Source of the DNA: CAYYYG01 sp964490875
GTDB taxonomy: Bacteria; Patescibacteriota; Microgenomatia; UBA1406; GWC2-37-13
Assembly (NCBI GenBank): GCA_964490875.1
Contig: CAZBEF010000001.1
Coordinates: forward strand, 248,001 to 312,000
Reading direction: 5' to 3'
Length of the DNA stretch: 64,000 nucleotides
Every line of letters begins with the position of its first letter. The first letter of the stretch is position 1. The position numbers and the translations under genes are program-made. The notes under the pieces are model-generated. The model ran no database searches. It was not told where the DNA came from and worked only from the letters and a program-made list of their open reading frames with translations. Below are positions 48,908-57,485 of this stretch, piece by piece.

Positions 48908-50395
48908 ATGAACCGTATTATAGCTTTAGCGATAATCATAGGAACTATATTGCTTTCGGCGTTATATGTGTATCGTTCCGAAAAAAAACCTGCTTATGGG
49001 CAAACTGTACCGGCCATTTATACAACGGGAGGTGGTCTGATATATAAAAACGGTACACCCATTCAATTGAAGGGTGTTAACTGGGGCGGTGAAGACCTTC
49101 ATAATAATTATCTTCTTTCTGCACTGTATATTGCAAAACGGACTGATCTTTATACCATTTTACAAAGAGAAGGATTTAACGCTATCCGTATTCCTATTTG
49201 TCCTTACATACTGAAAAATGTACCTGTTCCTCCTGTGGCGCGCGGACAGGGCGGGCAAAATGATGATCTTCCGGCAAATACTCTCGATGCGCTCGATACC
49301 GTCATTTCTGAAATAAGCGGAATGCAGATGTATTTTGTTCTTGCTCATAGCAAACCCGACTGTGATATTGACGATTCTATTGCCGAAGCCTGGTTTACAT
49401 CACGCTACAGTGAAGCCCAATGGATAGCTGATTTACAATTTCTTGCTAATCGTTATAAAAATAATGAATATTTTGTCGGAATTGACCTAAAAGACCAGCC
49501 GCATACAAAAATTGACGGTACTACAAATTACAATCTCACGTGGGGCACGGGAAGCACAACAACCGACTGGAAACTTGCAGCCGAACGGGCAGGAGCCGCG
49601 GTACTTTCGACAAATTCTAATATTCTCATTTTTGTAGAAGGCGTCAGTGAAAATGCAACATGTTCTACTGCCGGCGCACACTGGTGGGGAGGCAACTTTG
49701 AACCATTTAAATGTACACCGATCGATCTCACAAAAATTCCTAAAAATAAACTCGTCTTATCTCCGCATATTTACGGCCGTGATCTTGCTAATTATTTTAG
49801 CTATTTCAATACTCCCGATTTCCCTAATAATATGCCGACAGTCTGGGATAAACATTTTGGATTTCTTGTTGATTCAGGTTACACCGTAATTCCTGCAGCG
49901 TGGGGGAGCAAATACGGCACAGATGGAGGCGATCCGCTGGATGTAGGACTCATGAATAAGCTGGTTAGTTACTTTCAGTCAAAAAAAATCTGCAGCTCGA
50001 TGTTCTGGACATTTAATACCCGCGACGATCCCATGACGGGTGGAATTCTAAAACAAGATATTGCATCGCTTCAAATCTGGAATGAAAAAATGACACTGCT
50101 AAAAAATTACTGGAACAACTGCGCATATAATATCCCACTTACTCCATCTGTCGCGGCAACACCAACCCGTACGCCTACTCCCATTACTCCAACTATCTCT
50201 CCGACATCTTCGGCGTGTGGCAACAAAACTAAAGGAGACTCTAACTGCGACAATAAAATTGATATTGTTGATTTTGAAATCTGGAGAAAGGAATTTATGA
50301 AAACGCTTACGACATCAACTTCAGATTTCAACAGCGACGCGAAAGTTGATCTTGTAGATTTTGAGATCTGGAGAAAAGGGTTTATGGGAGCGTAA
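48908..50395 (+). CDS. Secreted GH5-family protein, catalytic glutamates lost, with C-terminal dockerin-like pair
   Basis: From ATG 48908 it has 495 residues: signal-anchor (about 4-21), a GH5 cellulase fold (38-405; GVNWGGEDLHNNYLL, NAIRIPICPY, AERAGAAVLSTNSNILIFVEG, SPHIYGRD, FWTFNTRDD), a Thr/Pro linker and two dockerin-like repeats (443-464 and 473-494, DFEIWRK twice). In GH5 the acid/base is the Glu of NEP; here the motif is DQP (196-198). The nucleophile Glu of the G-E-F-G strand is replaced in WGSKYG (K335). It is likely a non-catalytic carbohydrate-binding protein. Confidence 0.88.
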   Translation: MNRIIALAIIIGTILLSALYVYRSEKKPAYGQTVPAIYTTGGGLIYKNGTPIQLKGVNWGGEDLHNNYLLSALYIAKRTDLYTILQREGFNAIRIPICPYILKNVPVPPVARGQGGQNDDLPANTLDALDTVISEISGMQMYFVLAHSKPDCDIDDSIAEAWFTSRYSEAQWIADLQFLANRYKNNEYFVGIDLKDQPHTKIDGTTNYNLTWGTGSTTTDWKLAAERAGAAVLSTNSNILIFVEGVSENATCSTAGAHWWGGNFEPFKCTPIDLTKIPKNKLVLSPHIYGRDLANYFSYFNTPDFPNNMPTVWDKHFGFLVDSGYTVIPAAWGSKYGTDGGDPLDVGLMNKLVSYFQSKKICSSMFWTFNTRDDPMTGGILKQDIASLQIWNEKMTLLKNYWNNCAYNIPLTPSVAATPTRTPTPITPTISPTSSACGNKTKGDSNCDNKIDIVDFEIWRKEFMKTLTTSTSDFNSDAKVDLVDFEIWRKGFMGA

Positions 50396-50755
50396 TTATC
50401 CTGCTGCGGATCCATTAGGGATTGGGTTTTCAGGAATAGCAAGCACGGGTATAATTCCATTTGCATAACCAATATCGAATACCATTCCTTCCGACATCTC
50501 ACCCGCCATTTTTCGCGGTTCCAAATTCACTACAAAAAGCGCCTGTTTGCCTTCTATCTCTTTCGGATTCTCGCGTTCTTTTTTCAAACCCACCAAAATA
50601 ATGCGGGTAAATTCCCCAAAGTTTACCGTAAGTTTGACGAGTTTATCAGAATTTGCAACATCTTCTACTTTTTCAATAGTGCCGATGCGAACATCGATTT
50701 TTTCCAGATCGGATAACTGAATTGTTGGTTTTACGGGAAGCGTTTTAAAGTCCAT
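50396..50755 (-). CDS. tRNA-binding OB-domain protein (MetRS C-terminal/CsaA-like)
   Basis: From ATG 50755 the protein has 119 residues. It is a single OB fold of the EMAPII/Trbp111 type: LEKIDVRIGTIEKVEDVANSD, LVKLTVNFGEFTRIILVGLK, then QALFVVNLEPRKMAGEMSEG with the PRKM..SEGM signature. In many bacteria this domain is fused to MetRS; here it is separate. It binds structured RNA such as tRNA and may assist a synthetase elsewhere. The longer 50803 start lies in the preceding gene. TATAAT ends 6 nt before the ATG. The 3' end touches that of the convergent GH5 gene. Confidence 0.9.
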   Translation of the reverse strand: MDFKTLPVKPTIQLSDLEKIDVRIGTIEKVEDVANSDKLVKLTVNFGEFTRIILVGLKKERENPKEIEGKQALFVVNLEPRKMAGEMSEGMVFDIGYANGIIPVLAIPENPIPNGSAAG

Positions 50756-50762
50756 GCGGATA

Positions 50763-51254
50763 TTATAGATCAATTTTATATTTCTTGCCATCTGCCACAA
50801 CATACAGAATTCCTTCCGTAGTAACCGGCAGACGGGTTGTAAATATATGATCGCTCACTTTTTCTGAAGACGATTGGGAGAAAATAGGGATAATTTCACC
50901 CGCTGGTGTTTGATACTCAAGGTATGCATAGGCAGGTGAAGAGGTGGTAAAGCGGATCTCTGTTTGGCCATCAATCTGCGAACTTACCGTCCAATTACTC
51001 ACTTGGATTTTACTGCTTGCCAAACTTAACGGTGAAGTTCCGAGAACCAAATTGCCAATACTGTAAACACTTGCCCCAGTTATGAATGCAAAAACCAAAA
51101 GCTTTAACGCATTGTCTACGGTATCTTTAACTGTCCATGAAAATAAAATACTAATGAAGACAATGGTGCTCAGGCCGGTGAAAACACCAACCACAAGTAG
51201 CATCCAGAAGAGTTGATTAGGCTGTAGTGTACTGATTGCCGAAAGAGTTACCAT
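50763..51254 (-). CDS. Membrane protein with extracytoplasmic beta domain
   Basis: The 163-residue protein has two hydrophobic helices (about 14-35 and 48-70) and then an outer region with beta-strand pattern (IQVSNWTVSSQIDGQTEIRF, YAYLEYQTPAGEIIPIFSQS, GILYVVADGKKYKI) that resembles a fibronectin/Ig-like fold. No family is recognised. TATACT ends 7 nt before the ATG, so it is probably leaderless. It is in the same direction as the gene after it, with 7 nt between. Confidence 0.55.
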   Translation of the reverse strand: MVTLSAISTLQPNQLFWMLLVVGVFTGLSTIVFISILFSWTVKDTVDNALKLLVFAFITGASVYSIGNLVLGTSPLSLASSKIQVSNWTVSSQIDGQTEIRFTTSSPAYAYLEYQTPAGEIIPIFSQSSSEKVSDHIFTTRLPVTTEGILYVVADGKKYKIDL

Positions 51255-51323
51255 GTACTTTAGTATATAGAAGTTTTTTTTAGAATACCAGAGATTTTGA
51301 ATTGAGGATGGCTATTATTGAAA

Positions 51324-52103
51324 TTAGCGATTCCGTTCATTCTTCACGAATAAAAACGTACCGATCATAAGAAAGATGAAGCCGAATACCAATACTATCG
51401 TCAAATTTAAAAACGGATTAAACAGAACTACTTTTGAATATTCAGGTTTGCCTGCATAGTATACACTCCGAAGAAGATCAACTGCATATGTCATAGGCGA
51501 GAGTCGGGAAGCGATCCAAATCGGTAATGGCAAATTCACAATCGGGTTGAAAACTCCAGCCAGGAAAAATTGTGGAAACAAAATGAACGGAAAAATCTGG
51601 TTGGCTGCACGCTGATCGGAAAGGCTGGACATAACAAACACGCCAAATGCTCCGCCGTAAAATGTAATAGCAAATAAGAACGGAATTAGTTTTATGAGCG
51701 CAAAGGTATCAAGAGGAATTCCAATAATATATCCAAAGGCAATTATTCCTATAAGTTGAATCATGGAAACAAGTGTCTCGCCGAGAATTTTTCCGAGTAA
51801 GATCGAATATCTTGAAATAGGAGCTATGAACATCTCCTGCGCAAAGTCATTCTGTCTGTCCTCAACAATAGAGATGATACCCGCAGCGGTTGACTGAAAT
51901 AAAGTCTGCGCCAGAACTCCCATAAAAACAAATGTCAGGAAGTTATATCCTAAATTAGCTCCGAGATTTTTTTCAAGACTTGTTCCTAGCACCCCGATAA
52001 AAATAACGGGAAAAATAAAACTTGCCGCGATACGTCCTCTATCTCTCAAAAGTTTTGTAATATCGCGAAAGGCGATTGCGATAATGGCGTTTATGTTATG
52101 CAT
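51324..52103 (-). CDS. ABC-2 type transporter permease
   Basis: The 259-residue protein has six membrane helices in the ABC-2 order, with an N-terminal cytoplasmic amphipathic part (AFRDITKLLRDRGRI), DRQNDFAQEMFIAPISRYSILLGKILGE between helices 2 and 3, and the exporter-type FPQFFLAGVFNPIVNLP. It overlaps the ATPase gene before it by 8 nt, so the two make one exporter of the drug/lipid/polysaccharide type. The substrate is not evident. Confidence 0.9.
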   Translation of the reverse strand: MHNINAIIAIAFRDITKLLRDRGRIAASFIFPVIFIGVLGTSLEKNLGANLGYNFLTFVFMGVLAQTLFQSTAAGIISIVEDRQNDFAQEMFIAPISRYSILLGKILGETLVSMIQLIGIIAFGYIIGIPLDTFALIKLIPFLFAITFYGGAFGVFVMSSLSDQRAANQIFPFILFPQFFLAGVFNPIVNLPLPIWIASRLSPMTYAVDLLRSVYYAGKPEYSKVVLFNPFLNLTIVLVFGFIFLMIGTFLFVKNERNR

Positions 52104-53034
52104 GTTTTTTGGTGATAATTTCTACATACGCGTCCTCAAGCGATGGGCTGTGAATATTTAAATGAGTCAGCGGTGTATTAATTTGCTGAATAATTTTTTG
52201 TGGAGTAGCGCCATCGAGCAATAGTTTAAACGGACCTTTTCCATGGAATGAAATTTTGTGGTGCTCGAGTTCTTTCTTAAGCGCTGTTCTATCTTCTGCA
52301 TCGGCAGTAATGTAATTTTCTATGAGCGTTGTTTTAATCTGTTCGGGTGAACCTTTGGCAACTATCTTACCGTTATCGATAATGCACACATAGTCGGAAC
52401 CCTCCGCTTCTTCGAGGTAGTGAGTTGTCAGAAAGATTGTGATATCTTCTGTTTTTCGAATATCCTGCAAATATTTCCACAAGTTTTGTCTGCTTATCGG
52501 ATCTAAGCCTGTTGTCGGTTCATCAAGAAATAACACTTTCGGCCGGTGCATCAGGCTTCGAATAATCTCAAGCTTTCGTTTCATTCCGCCGGAAAGAGAC
52601 TTTACTGGTTTATGAATATCTTTCTCAAGCCCCAGAACTTCGGCAAGCTCCATGACCTTTTTTTTGTATGTCTGCGGCATCATGGCAAATGTCGGAAGAT
52701 AGGGGAACAGATTATATAAATTTGCGTGGAAGCGGATGTTTTCTTCGGCTGTTAAGTTTAGATCCAAACTGGGATTCTGAAATATTACGCCAATCTTCTG
52801 CCGCACTTCGCCCGGTTGTTTTTCTACATCAAACCCGGCAATGGTAACTTTTCCACTGGTTATGGAAAGCAGAGTTGTCAGAATAGATATCGTAGTTGTC
52901 TTTCCGGCGCCGTTTGGACCAAGGAGTGAAAAAAATGCGCCTTCTTCGACATAAAAAGAAATATCGTCGACAGAATTTTTTTCGGCTTTTTTGTATTTTT
53001 TGACTAAATGGGAGACTTCAATTATGCGATTCAT
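52096..53034 (-). CDS. ABC transporter ATP-binding protein
   Basis: The 312-residue ATPase has Walker A GPNGAGKT (39-46), Q-loop FQNPSLDLNLTAEEN, signature LSGGMKRK (147-154), Walker B VLFLDEPTTGLDP and H-loop TTHYLEEAE. A short insert (NLFPYLPTFAMMPQTY) sits between the Q-loop and the signature. The C-terminal ~70 residues (KISFHGKGPFKLLLDGATPQ...) form the extra domain usual in DrrA-type exporters. TATAAT ends 6 nt before the ATG. The permease gene follows with an 8-nt overlap. Confidence 0.95.
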   Translation of the reverse strand: MNRIIEVSHLVKKYKKAEKNSVDDISFYVEEGAFFSLLGPNGAGKTTTISILTTLLSITSGKVTIAGFDVEKQPGEVRQKIGVIFQNPSLDLNLTAEENIRFHANLYNLFPYLPTFAMMPQTYKKKVMELAEVLGLEKDIHKPVKSLSGGMKRKLEIIRSLMHRPKVLFLDEPTTGLDPISRQNLWKYLQDIRKTEDITIFLTTHYLEEAEGSDYVCIIDNGKIVAKGSPEQIKTTLIENYITADAEDRTALKKELEHHKISFHGKGPFKLLLDGATPQKIIQQINTPLTHLNIHSPSLEDAYVEIITKKHA

Positions 53035-53151
53035 ATGTTTATTATAGTCGATATTTATGAAGTTATGTGTTATTTATCACATCTTTTATTTGTTATTACT
53101 TGCTATATTTAACTTATTGATCTGGTGAAAATTAATTGTTTTAGTACCTTA

Positions 53152-53397
53152 ATGGAAAACAAACAACAATCTAAATATAAAAAATTTACTTTGAAAAAAG
53201 CAGTTGTTACTCTTTTTGCTTTTGTTACTTTAGCGGGAGGAGCTTATTATCTCTATAATATTTGTAAATTTATTGGAACATCATATTGTAGTTACATTCC
53301 ATGGTGTAAAATTCAGAATCATAGTTCTTGTCAACAATTGCCTTCGGGTAAAGTCTTTTGTCCCTTTTCTTCTTTTATTGAATGTACAAATAAATAA
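53152..53397 (+). CDS. Small Cys-rich membrane-anchored protein
   Basis: From ATG 53152 the protein has 81 residues: a basic N-terminus (MENKQQSKYKKFTLKK), one membrane helix (AVVTLFAFVTLAGGAYYLY) and an outer part with six cysteines (ICKF, YCSY, WCKI, SCQQ, FCPF, ECTN). Six cysteines in about 40 residues suggest a small disulfide-bonded surface domain. The longer start at 53125 is less likely. It lies directly upstream (no gap) of the next membrane-protein gene. Confidence 0.5.
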   Translation: MENKQQSKYKKFTLKKAVVTLFAFVTLAGGAYYLYNICKFIGTSYCSYIPWCKIQNHSSCQQLPSGKVFCPFSSFIECTNK

Positions 53398-53946
53398 ATG
53401 AAGATCACAATGTCTGTCATCGGTCATATTCTTCTTATTCTGCTAACACTATTTCTAACCTATCAACTCATATTCGGCACGCAGCACTGGACTTTTTTGG
53501 ATTATGTGAATTTGCTTATTCATGAAGGCGGACATATGATTTTTCTACCGTTCGGCGAGTTTATGAATATGCTTGGCGGTTCGCTTACTCAGATTTTAGC
53601 TCCCTGTCTGTTTTTCGTATATTTTTTTTTGAGAAAAGAATTTGTTTCGGCTGGTTTCATAATTTTCTGGATAGCAAATAATATTGTCTCAGTAAGCGTT
53701 TATATGTCCGATGCGATTGCTATGCAGCTGCCGCTTGTGGGCGGCGAGGGAGTAATTCACGACTGGAATTGGCTGTTTACGAAGATGGGTTTGCTTCCGC
53801 AATCAGAATTTATCGGCGGTTTTTTTTATTGGCTCGGCATTCTTGGAGTGATTGTAAGTTTAATTTGGATGACTTTTTTTAGTTTTATCGAAAAGAAAAA
53901 AGATAGCGAACTCATAACAAAAGTCAATTCTATTAACCAGCTTTAA
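53398..53946 (+). CDS. Multi-pass membrane protein with HEGGH motif
   Basis: The 182-residue protein has four or five hydrophobic helices. Near the first lies LIHEGGHMIFLPFGEFMNML with an HExxH zinc-binding motif, followed by GGSLTQILAPCLFFVYF. The pattern recalls the M50 site-2-protease-like family, but the second-ligand Asp motif (NxxPxxxxDG) is not clear, so peptidase activity is uncertain. It starts right after the previous stop and overlaps the convergent ComB-like gene by 14 nt. Confidence 0.55.
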   Translation: MKITMSVIGHILLILLTLFLTYQLIFGTQHWTFLDYVNLLIHEGGHMIFLPFGEFMNMLGGSLTQILAPCLFFVYFFLRKEFVSAGFIIFWIANNIVSVSVYMSDAIAMQLPLVGGEGVIHDWNWLFTKMGLLPQSEFIGGFFYWLGILGVIVSLIWMTFFSFIEKKKDSELITKVNSINQL

Positions 53947-54601
53947 TTGTTTTTTTATTACTATTTATATCTACTTTTGGAACTACTTCGTAGGAGTTGA
54001 GCATTAAAGCTAAATCGACATCTTGTGGTCTTTTTAGTGTTTCTCTCACCAATAAAGCCGTTTCACAGTTATATAAGTTTTTTTTGATTTCTTCGAAATG
54101 GTACTTTGTACCTTCTAATTCCTTTTTTATTACTTCTGCACATAATTCATCTTCGATACTTTTCTTTCCTAATCTACCTAATGCAACGAGTGTCACATCA
54201 CTTAAACGATGGTTAAAAATAAATTTCGCAATCGCATTAACATTGACAAAAGAAGCTAATACTATTTCCGATGCTTGTTTAGCATGATGGATTGCTTGTG
54301 TAGCGTTATTTGAACGGAGCACGACTTTTCTTCCCTCAAATGGTTTATTTATAATTTCTGAAGGTGAATTATTGAACTCGAACACATTGTGAACATGACC
54401 GTGTTGACCTTCACCGATTAATATGTAGCCATCTTTTTTAAATTTTGCAGCTTCTTCAGGTGTTTTTACGGGAATTATTTCGTTAACTCCTTGTTTAAGC
54501 AAAATCGGAATAGTAGTGCAGGCACGCAAAACATCGATAATAACTACAATGCCCGTTGCGTTGGTAGCTCCGTCGACTGAACTATGAATTTGTATATTCA
54601 T
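53933..54601 (-). CDS. 2-phosphosulfolactate phosphatase family protein (ComB-like)
   Basis: The 222-residue protein matches the ComB fold: IVVIIDVLRACTTIPILLKQ, DGYILIGEGQHGHVHN, FNNSPSEI, GRKVVLRSNNATQAI and EDELCAEVI. ComB removes phosphate from 2-phosphosulfolactate in coenzyme M synthesis, but this family is wide-spread in organisms that do not make that cofactor. The usual TTNGT segment reads SNNAT here. The true substrate is probably a different phosphate ester. It abuts the unknown gene upstream with no gap (start 54601, stop 54602). Confidence 0.8.
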   Translation of the reverse strand: MNIQIHSSVDGATNATGIVVIIDVLRACTTIPILLKQGVNEIIPVKTPEEAAKFKKDGYILIGEGQHGHVHNVFEFNNSPSEIINKPFEGRKVVLRSNNATQAIHHAKQASEIVLASFVNVNAIAKFIFNHRLSDVTLVALGRLGKKSIEDELCAEVIKKELEGTKYHFEEIKKNLYNCETALLVRETLKRPQDVDLALMLNSYEVVPKVDINSNKKTIKAG

Positions 54602-54973
54602 TTATTCAAAATAATTTGTTTCCTTATTCCGATCTAAAAGATCATGCGCCTTTTTCATTTCTTCGGGAGTATTAATGTAGATTATCTTATACTTCCCGGA
54701 AGTAGTCTTTTTTATATAGTCGTGTTTCAGCTCAAGCATATGGATTAAGCCCCAGTACAGCCATTTCCCATGTATATTTTGAACGAAGAAAACCCGCACG
54801 GGCGGATATTTGTATATTCTAATCTGAGGTTTGTCGTGAAATTCAAACACGCGATCTTTAAAATCTTCTGCGGTGAAAGGCTTTTGTTTATGAAGTTCAT
54901 ATCTTAGTTCTTGAGGAAATCCTTGTTCAGCGGTAATTTGCAGTGTGTCATTAATCTCTATGATGCTTCCCAT
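54602..54973 (-). CDS. Conserved-looking hypothetical protein
   Basis: The 123-residue soluble protein has an early polar part (ITAEQGFPQELRYELHKQKP), the stretch FKDRVFEFHDKPQIRIYKYP, then RVFFVQNIHGKWLYWGLIHM and GKYKIIYINTPEEMKKAHDLL. No catalytic motif is plain, and no family is recognised. It is upstream of the ComB-like gene with no gap, so the two are probably one operon. TATAAT ends 6 nt before its ATG. Confidence 0.6.
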   Translation of the reverse strand: MGSIIEINDTLQITAEQGFPQELRYELHKQKPFTAEDFKDRVFEFHDKPQIRIYKYPPVRVFFVQNIHGKWLYWGLIHMLELKHDYIKKTTSGKYKIIYINTPEEMKKAHDLLDRNKETNYFE

Positions 54974-55035
54974 ATTGAAATTATATCAGATGTAAATTGT
55001 ATATAATGGTATTATCTTAAAAAATTAATATCACT

Positions 55036-56010
55036 ATGGTTATAGACGATCCCATTTATGGCAAGTTTGATGTTACCGAAGATGTAATTATCGAACTTCT
55101 GCAGGATCCTACAGTTTTGCGTTTGAAATCCATTAAACAAGGAGGAACAACCGCATATATCAACGGCTACGAAGAATATTCACGCTTCGACCATTCGGTT
55201 GGGGTGATGCTTTTGGTAAAACATTTAGGAGCTTCTTTGAAAGAACAGGTAGCTGCATTAATTCACGACATATCTCACACAGCATTTTCCCATATTATTG
55301 ATTTTGTGTATAAAAGCCACGGCAAACAAAACTATCACGAGCAGATTAAGGAAAAATTTTTGCAGGACTCAAACATTCCGCCGATTTTACAGAAATATAA
55401 TATTGATCTGAGAGATGTTATCGATGAACAAAAATTTTCATTAATAGAAAAAGAACTCCCCGATCTATGCGCCGACCGGGTGGATTATGCACTGCGCTGC
55501 CTGTATTTCTATCAAAAAAAACATGAAGCAGTTAAAAAATATTTCAATTCTTTTGTCAATTATCATAATGAAATTATCATGAATAATGAAGAAACAGCAG
55601 TTGCGTTCGCAAAAGATTTTTTTGATTTGGAAACAAATATTTACACCAAACCGCGCAATGTTGCGGCATATTTCATTATGGCGGAAGCAATAAGAAAAGC
55701 ATTAAGTAAACATATTATTGCGGAAGAAGATTTTCTTTCATCCGACGATCAACTGCTTTATACATTAAAGGCTGCAAAAGATGAAGAGATCACCCAGTTG
55801 CTATCACTCGTGAATGCCAATCTCCAAGTAGAAGAAAGTACAGATAATTTTGATTATGAGCTGAAAACAAAAGTCCGCTACATAAATCCAAAATTTCTCC
55901 ATAATGGAAAAATATTGTCGGTTTTGGAAGTGGATAAAAATCTTGCTAATGAAATAGAAGAGCATAAAAGACAAATGTCTCAGCCAAAGTATGTAAAGAT
56001 CAAAAAATAA
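55036..56010 (+). CDS. HD-domain phosphohydrolase
   Basis: The 324-residue protein has an HD core: H53 in FDHSVGVM, H77-D78 in AALIHDISHTAFSH, and a later Asp in LCADRVDYALRC. This is the order found in dGTPase-like and other metal-dependent HD phosphohydrolases. Substrates could be nucleotides or cyclic messengers; nothing in the sequence decides. An in-frame N-terminal segment (IDDPIYGKFDVTEDVI) is typical of this HD subgroup. TATAAT is 30-odd nt upstream, so the leader may be longer here. Confidence 0.9.
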   Translation: MVIDDPIYGKFDVTEDVIIELLQDPTVLRLKSIKQGGTTAYINGYEEYSRFDHSVGVMLLVKHLGASLKEQVAALIHDISHTAFSHIIDFVYKSHGKQNYHEQIKEKFLQDSNIPPILQKYNIDLRDVIDEQKFSLIEKELPDLCADRVDYALRCLYFYQKKHEAVKKYFNSFVNYHNEIIMNNEETAVAFAKDFFDLETNIYTKPRNVAAYFIMAEAIRKALSKHIIAEEDFLSSDDQLLYTLKAAKDEEITQLLSLVNANLQVEESTDNFDYELKTKVRYINPKFLHNGKILSVLEVDKNLANEIEEHKRQMSQPKYVKIKK

Positions 56011-56098
56011 TTAATCCACTTACGCAACTATTACTTCTTTCATATTCCATCATCTTCATAATGTAGTGAAATAAAAGCTCTTATCTATTATTACATAT

Positions 56099-56974
56099 AT
56101 GACCGATCCACGAAATAAATTTCCCAAACCCCCGTTTACAAAACAGAGTCAAACTTTTCCCGGCCTTGATTCAAAAGTAGAACCTCAGCCTCAATTCGGC
56201 CAAGATTTATATGAAGGCTGTGGAAAACTAGAAGATAAAGTGGCCATAGTTACTGGCGGCGATAGCGGAATAGGGAAAGCTACGGCATACGCTTTCGCAT
56301 GTGAAGGCGCCAATGTTGCAGTATCTTATCTTCCCGAAGAACAAAGTGATGCTGAGGAATTAAAAGAAGCGGTTGAGAAAGTAGGAAAGAAAATTCTCCT
56401 ATTACCTGGTGATATACAGGAAGAATCACAATGTCAGGACATTATTAAAAAAACAGTCTCAGAATTTGGAAAGCTCGATATTTTAGTAAATAATGCGGCG
56501 TACCAAAAGTTTATTCCCGAAGTAAGCGATATTACAAAAGAACTTCTGGAGAAGACATATCAAACCAATGTATATGCTCCATTTTTTCTTATTAAAGCGG
56601 CTTGGGATATTTTAAAAACCGGCAGTTCTATCATCAATACCGCATCGGTGCAGGCTTACAGTCCTTCACCCCATATTATGGTGTATGCTACAACAAAAGC
56701 GGCCATTGTAAGTCTTACTAAATCGTTTGCAGAAAAAGGTGCTAAAAAGGGAATCCGGGTGAATGCGGTTGCTCCGGGGCCAATATGGACTCCTTTAAAT
56801 ACCATCGATCCGCCGGAAGGACATGTTGAAAAGTTTGGAAGCCAGAGCTGGCTGCAGAGGCCAGGGCAGCCTATCGAAGTAGCGCATGTTTTTGTATTTC
56901 TGGCATCCGAGGATTCAAGTTATGTAACAGGCCATGTGTATGGAGTAACCGGCGGTATGGAAATGGGAATTTAA
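56099..56974 (+). CDS. SDR family oxidoreductase (YghA/GsP39-like)
   Basis: The 291-residue enzyme has the NAD(P)-binding TGGDSGIGK (52-60), NNAA (131-134), the catalytic triad S183, Y196 and K200 (YATTK), and VAPGPIWTPL. The N-terminal ~45 residues (FPKPPFTKQSQTFPGLDSKV) mark the subgroup of general-stress SDRs with a long leader arm. The substrate is unknown; the family reduces aldehydes and ketones. TATTAT ends 7 nt before the ATG. Confidence 0.93.
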   Translation: MTDPRNKFPKPPFTKQSQTFPGLDSKVEPQPQFGQDLYEGCGKLEDKVAIVTGGDSGIGKATAYAFACEGANVAVSYLPEEQSDAEELKEAVEKVGKKILLLPGDIQEESQCQDIIKKTVSEFGKLDILVNNAAYQKFIPEVSDITKELLEKTYQTNVYAPFFLIKAAWDILKTGSSIINTASVQAYSPSPHIMVYATTKAAIVSLTKSFAEKGAKKGIRVNAVAPGPIWTPLNTIDPPEGHVEKFGSQSWLQRPGQPIEVAHVFVFLASEDSSYVTGHVYGVTGGMEMGI

Positions 56975-57005
56975 GAATTTCAGATGGTATAATTCTTCTA
57001 GTACC

Positions 57006-57467
57006 ATGAAAACAATCTACCGCGATATCGTTTCTGCATTAATTTTTTCCAAAGATCGTAAATTATTAATGGGTAAAAAGAATCCTTCCAAGGGTGGTGT
57101 ATATATCGATTGCTGGCATATACCGGGTGGAGGAATCGAGAAAGGCGAGAATAAAATTGATGCTCTTAAAAGGGAAGTTCTCGAGGAGGTGGGTGTTAGT
57201 ATATCTGATTATCCTATTACTTTAATAGACAATATTGGTAAAGGGATTTCACAAAAAAAAGATAAAATATCTGGTGAGATAATGGAGGTACACATGAAAT
57301 TTAATGTTTATGAAGTAATAATCGCAGATAAAAATTGCAGCGAGATAAAAGTTTCACTAAATGATGATTTGCATGAATATCGATGGTTTGATATGAGTGA
57401 ATTAACTTCTGTAAAACTTACTCCTCCTTCTATTGAGCTTTTTAAGCGAGTAGGATATTTAAAGTAA
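57006..57467 (+). CDS. Nudix hydrolase
   Basis: The 153-residue enzyme has a complete Nudix box, GGGIEKGENKIDALKREVLE followed by EVGV (41-64), with metal-binding REVLEEVG. The preceding VYIDCWHIPGG is typical. It hydrolyses a nucleoside diphosphate linked to another group; the substrate is not evident. TATAAT lies 12 nt before the ATG. Confidence 0.93.
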   Translation: MKTIYRDIVSALIFSKDRKLLMGKKNPSKGGVYIDCWHIPGGGIEKGENKIDALKREVLEEVGVSISDYPITLIDNIGKGISQKKDKISGEIMEVHMKFNVYEVIIADKNCSEIKVSLNDDLHEYRWFDMSELTSVKLTPPSIELFKRVGYLK

Positions 57468-57485
57468 TCAGAATACTACATTAAT

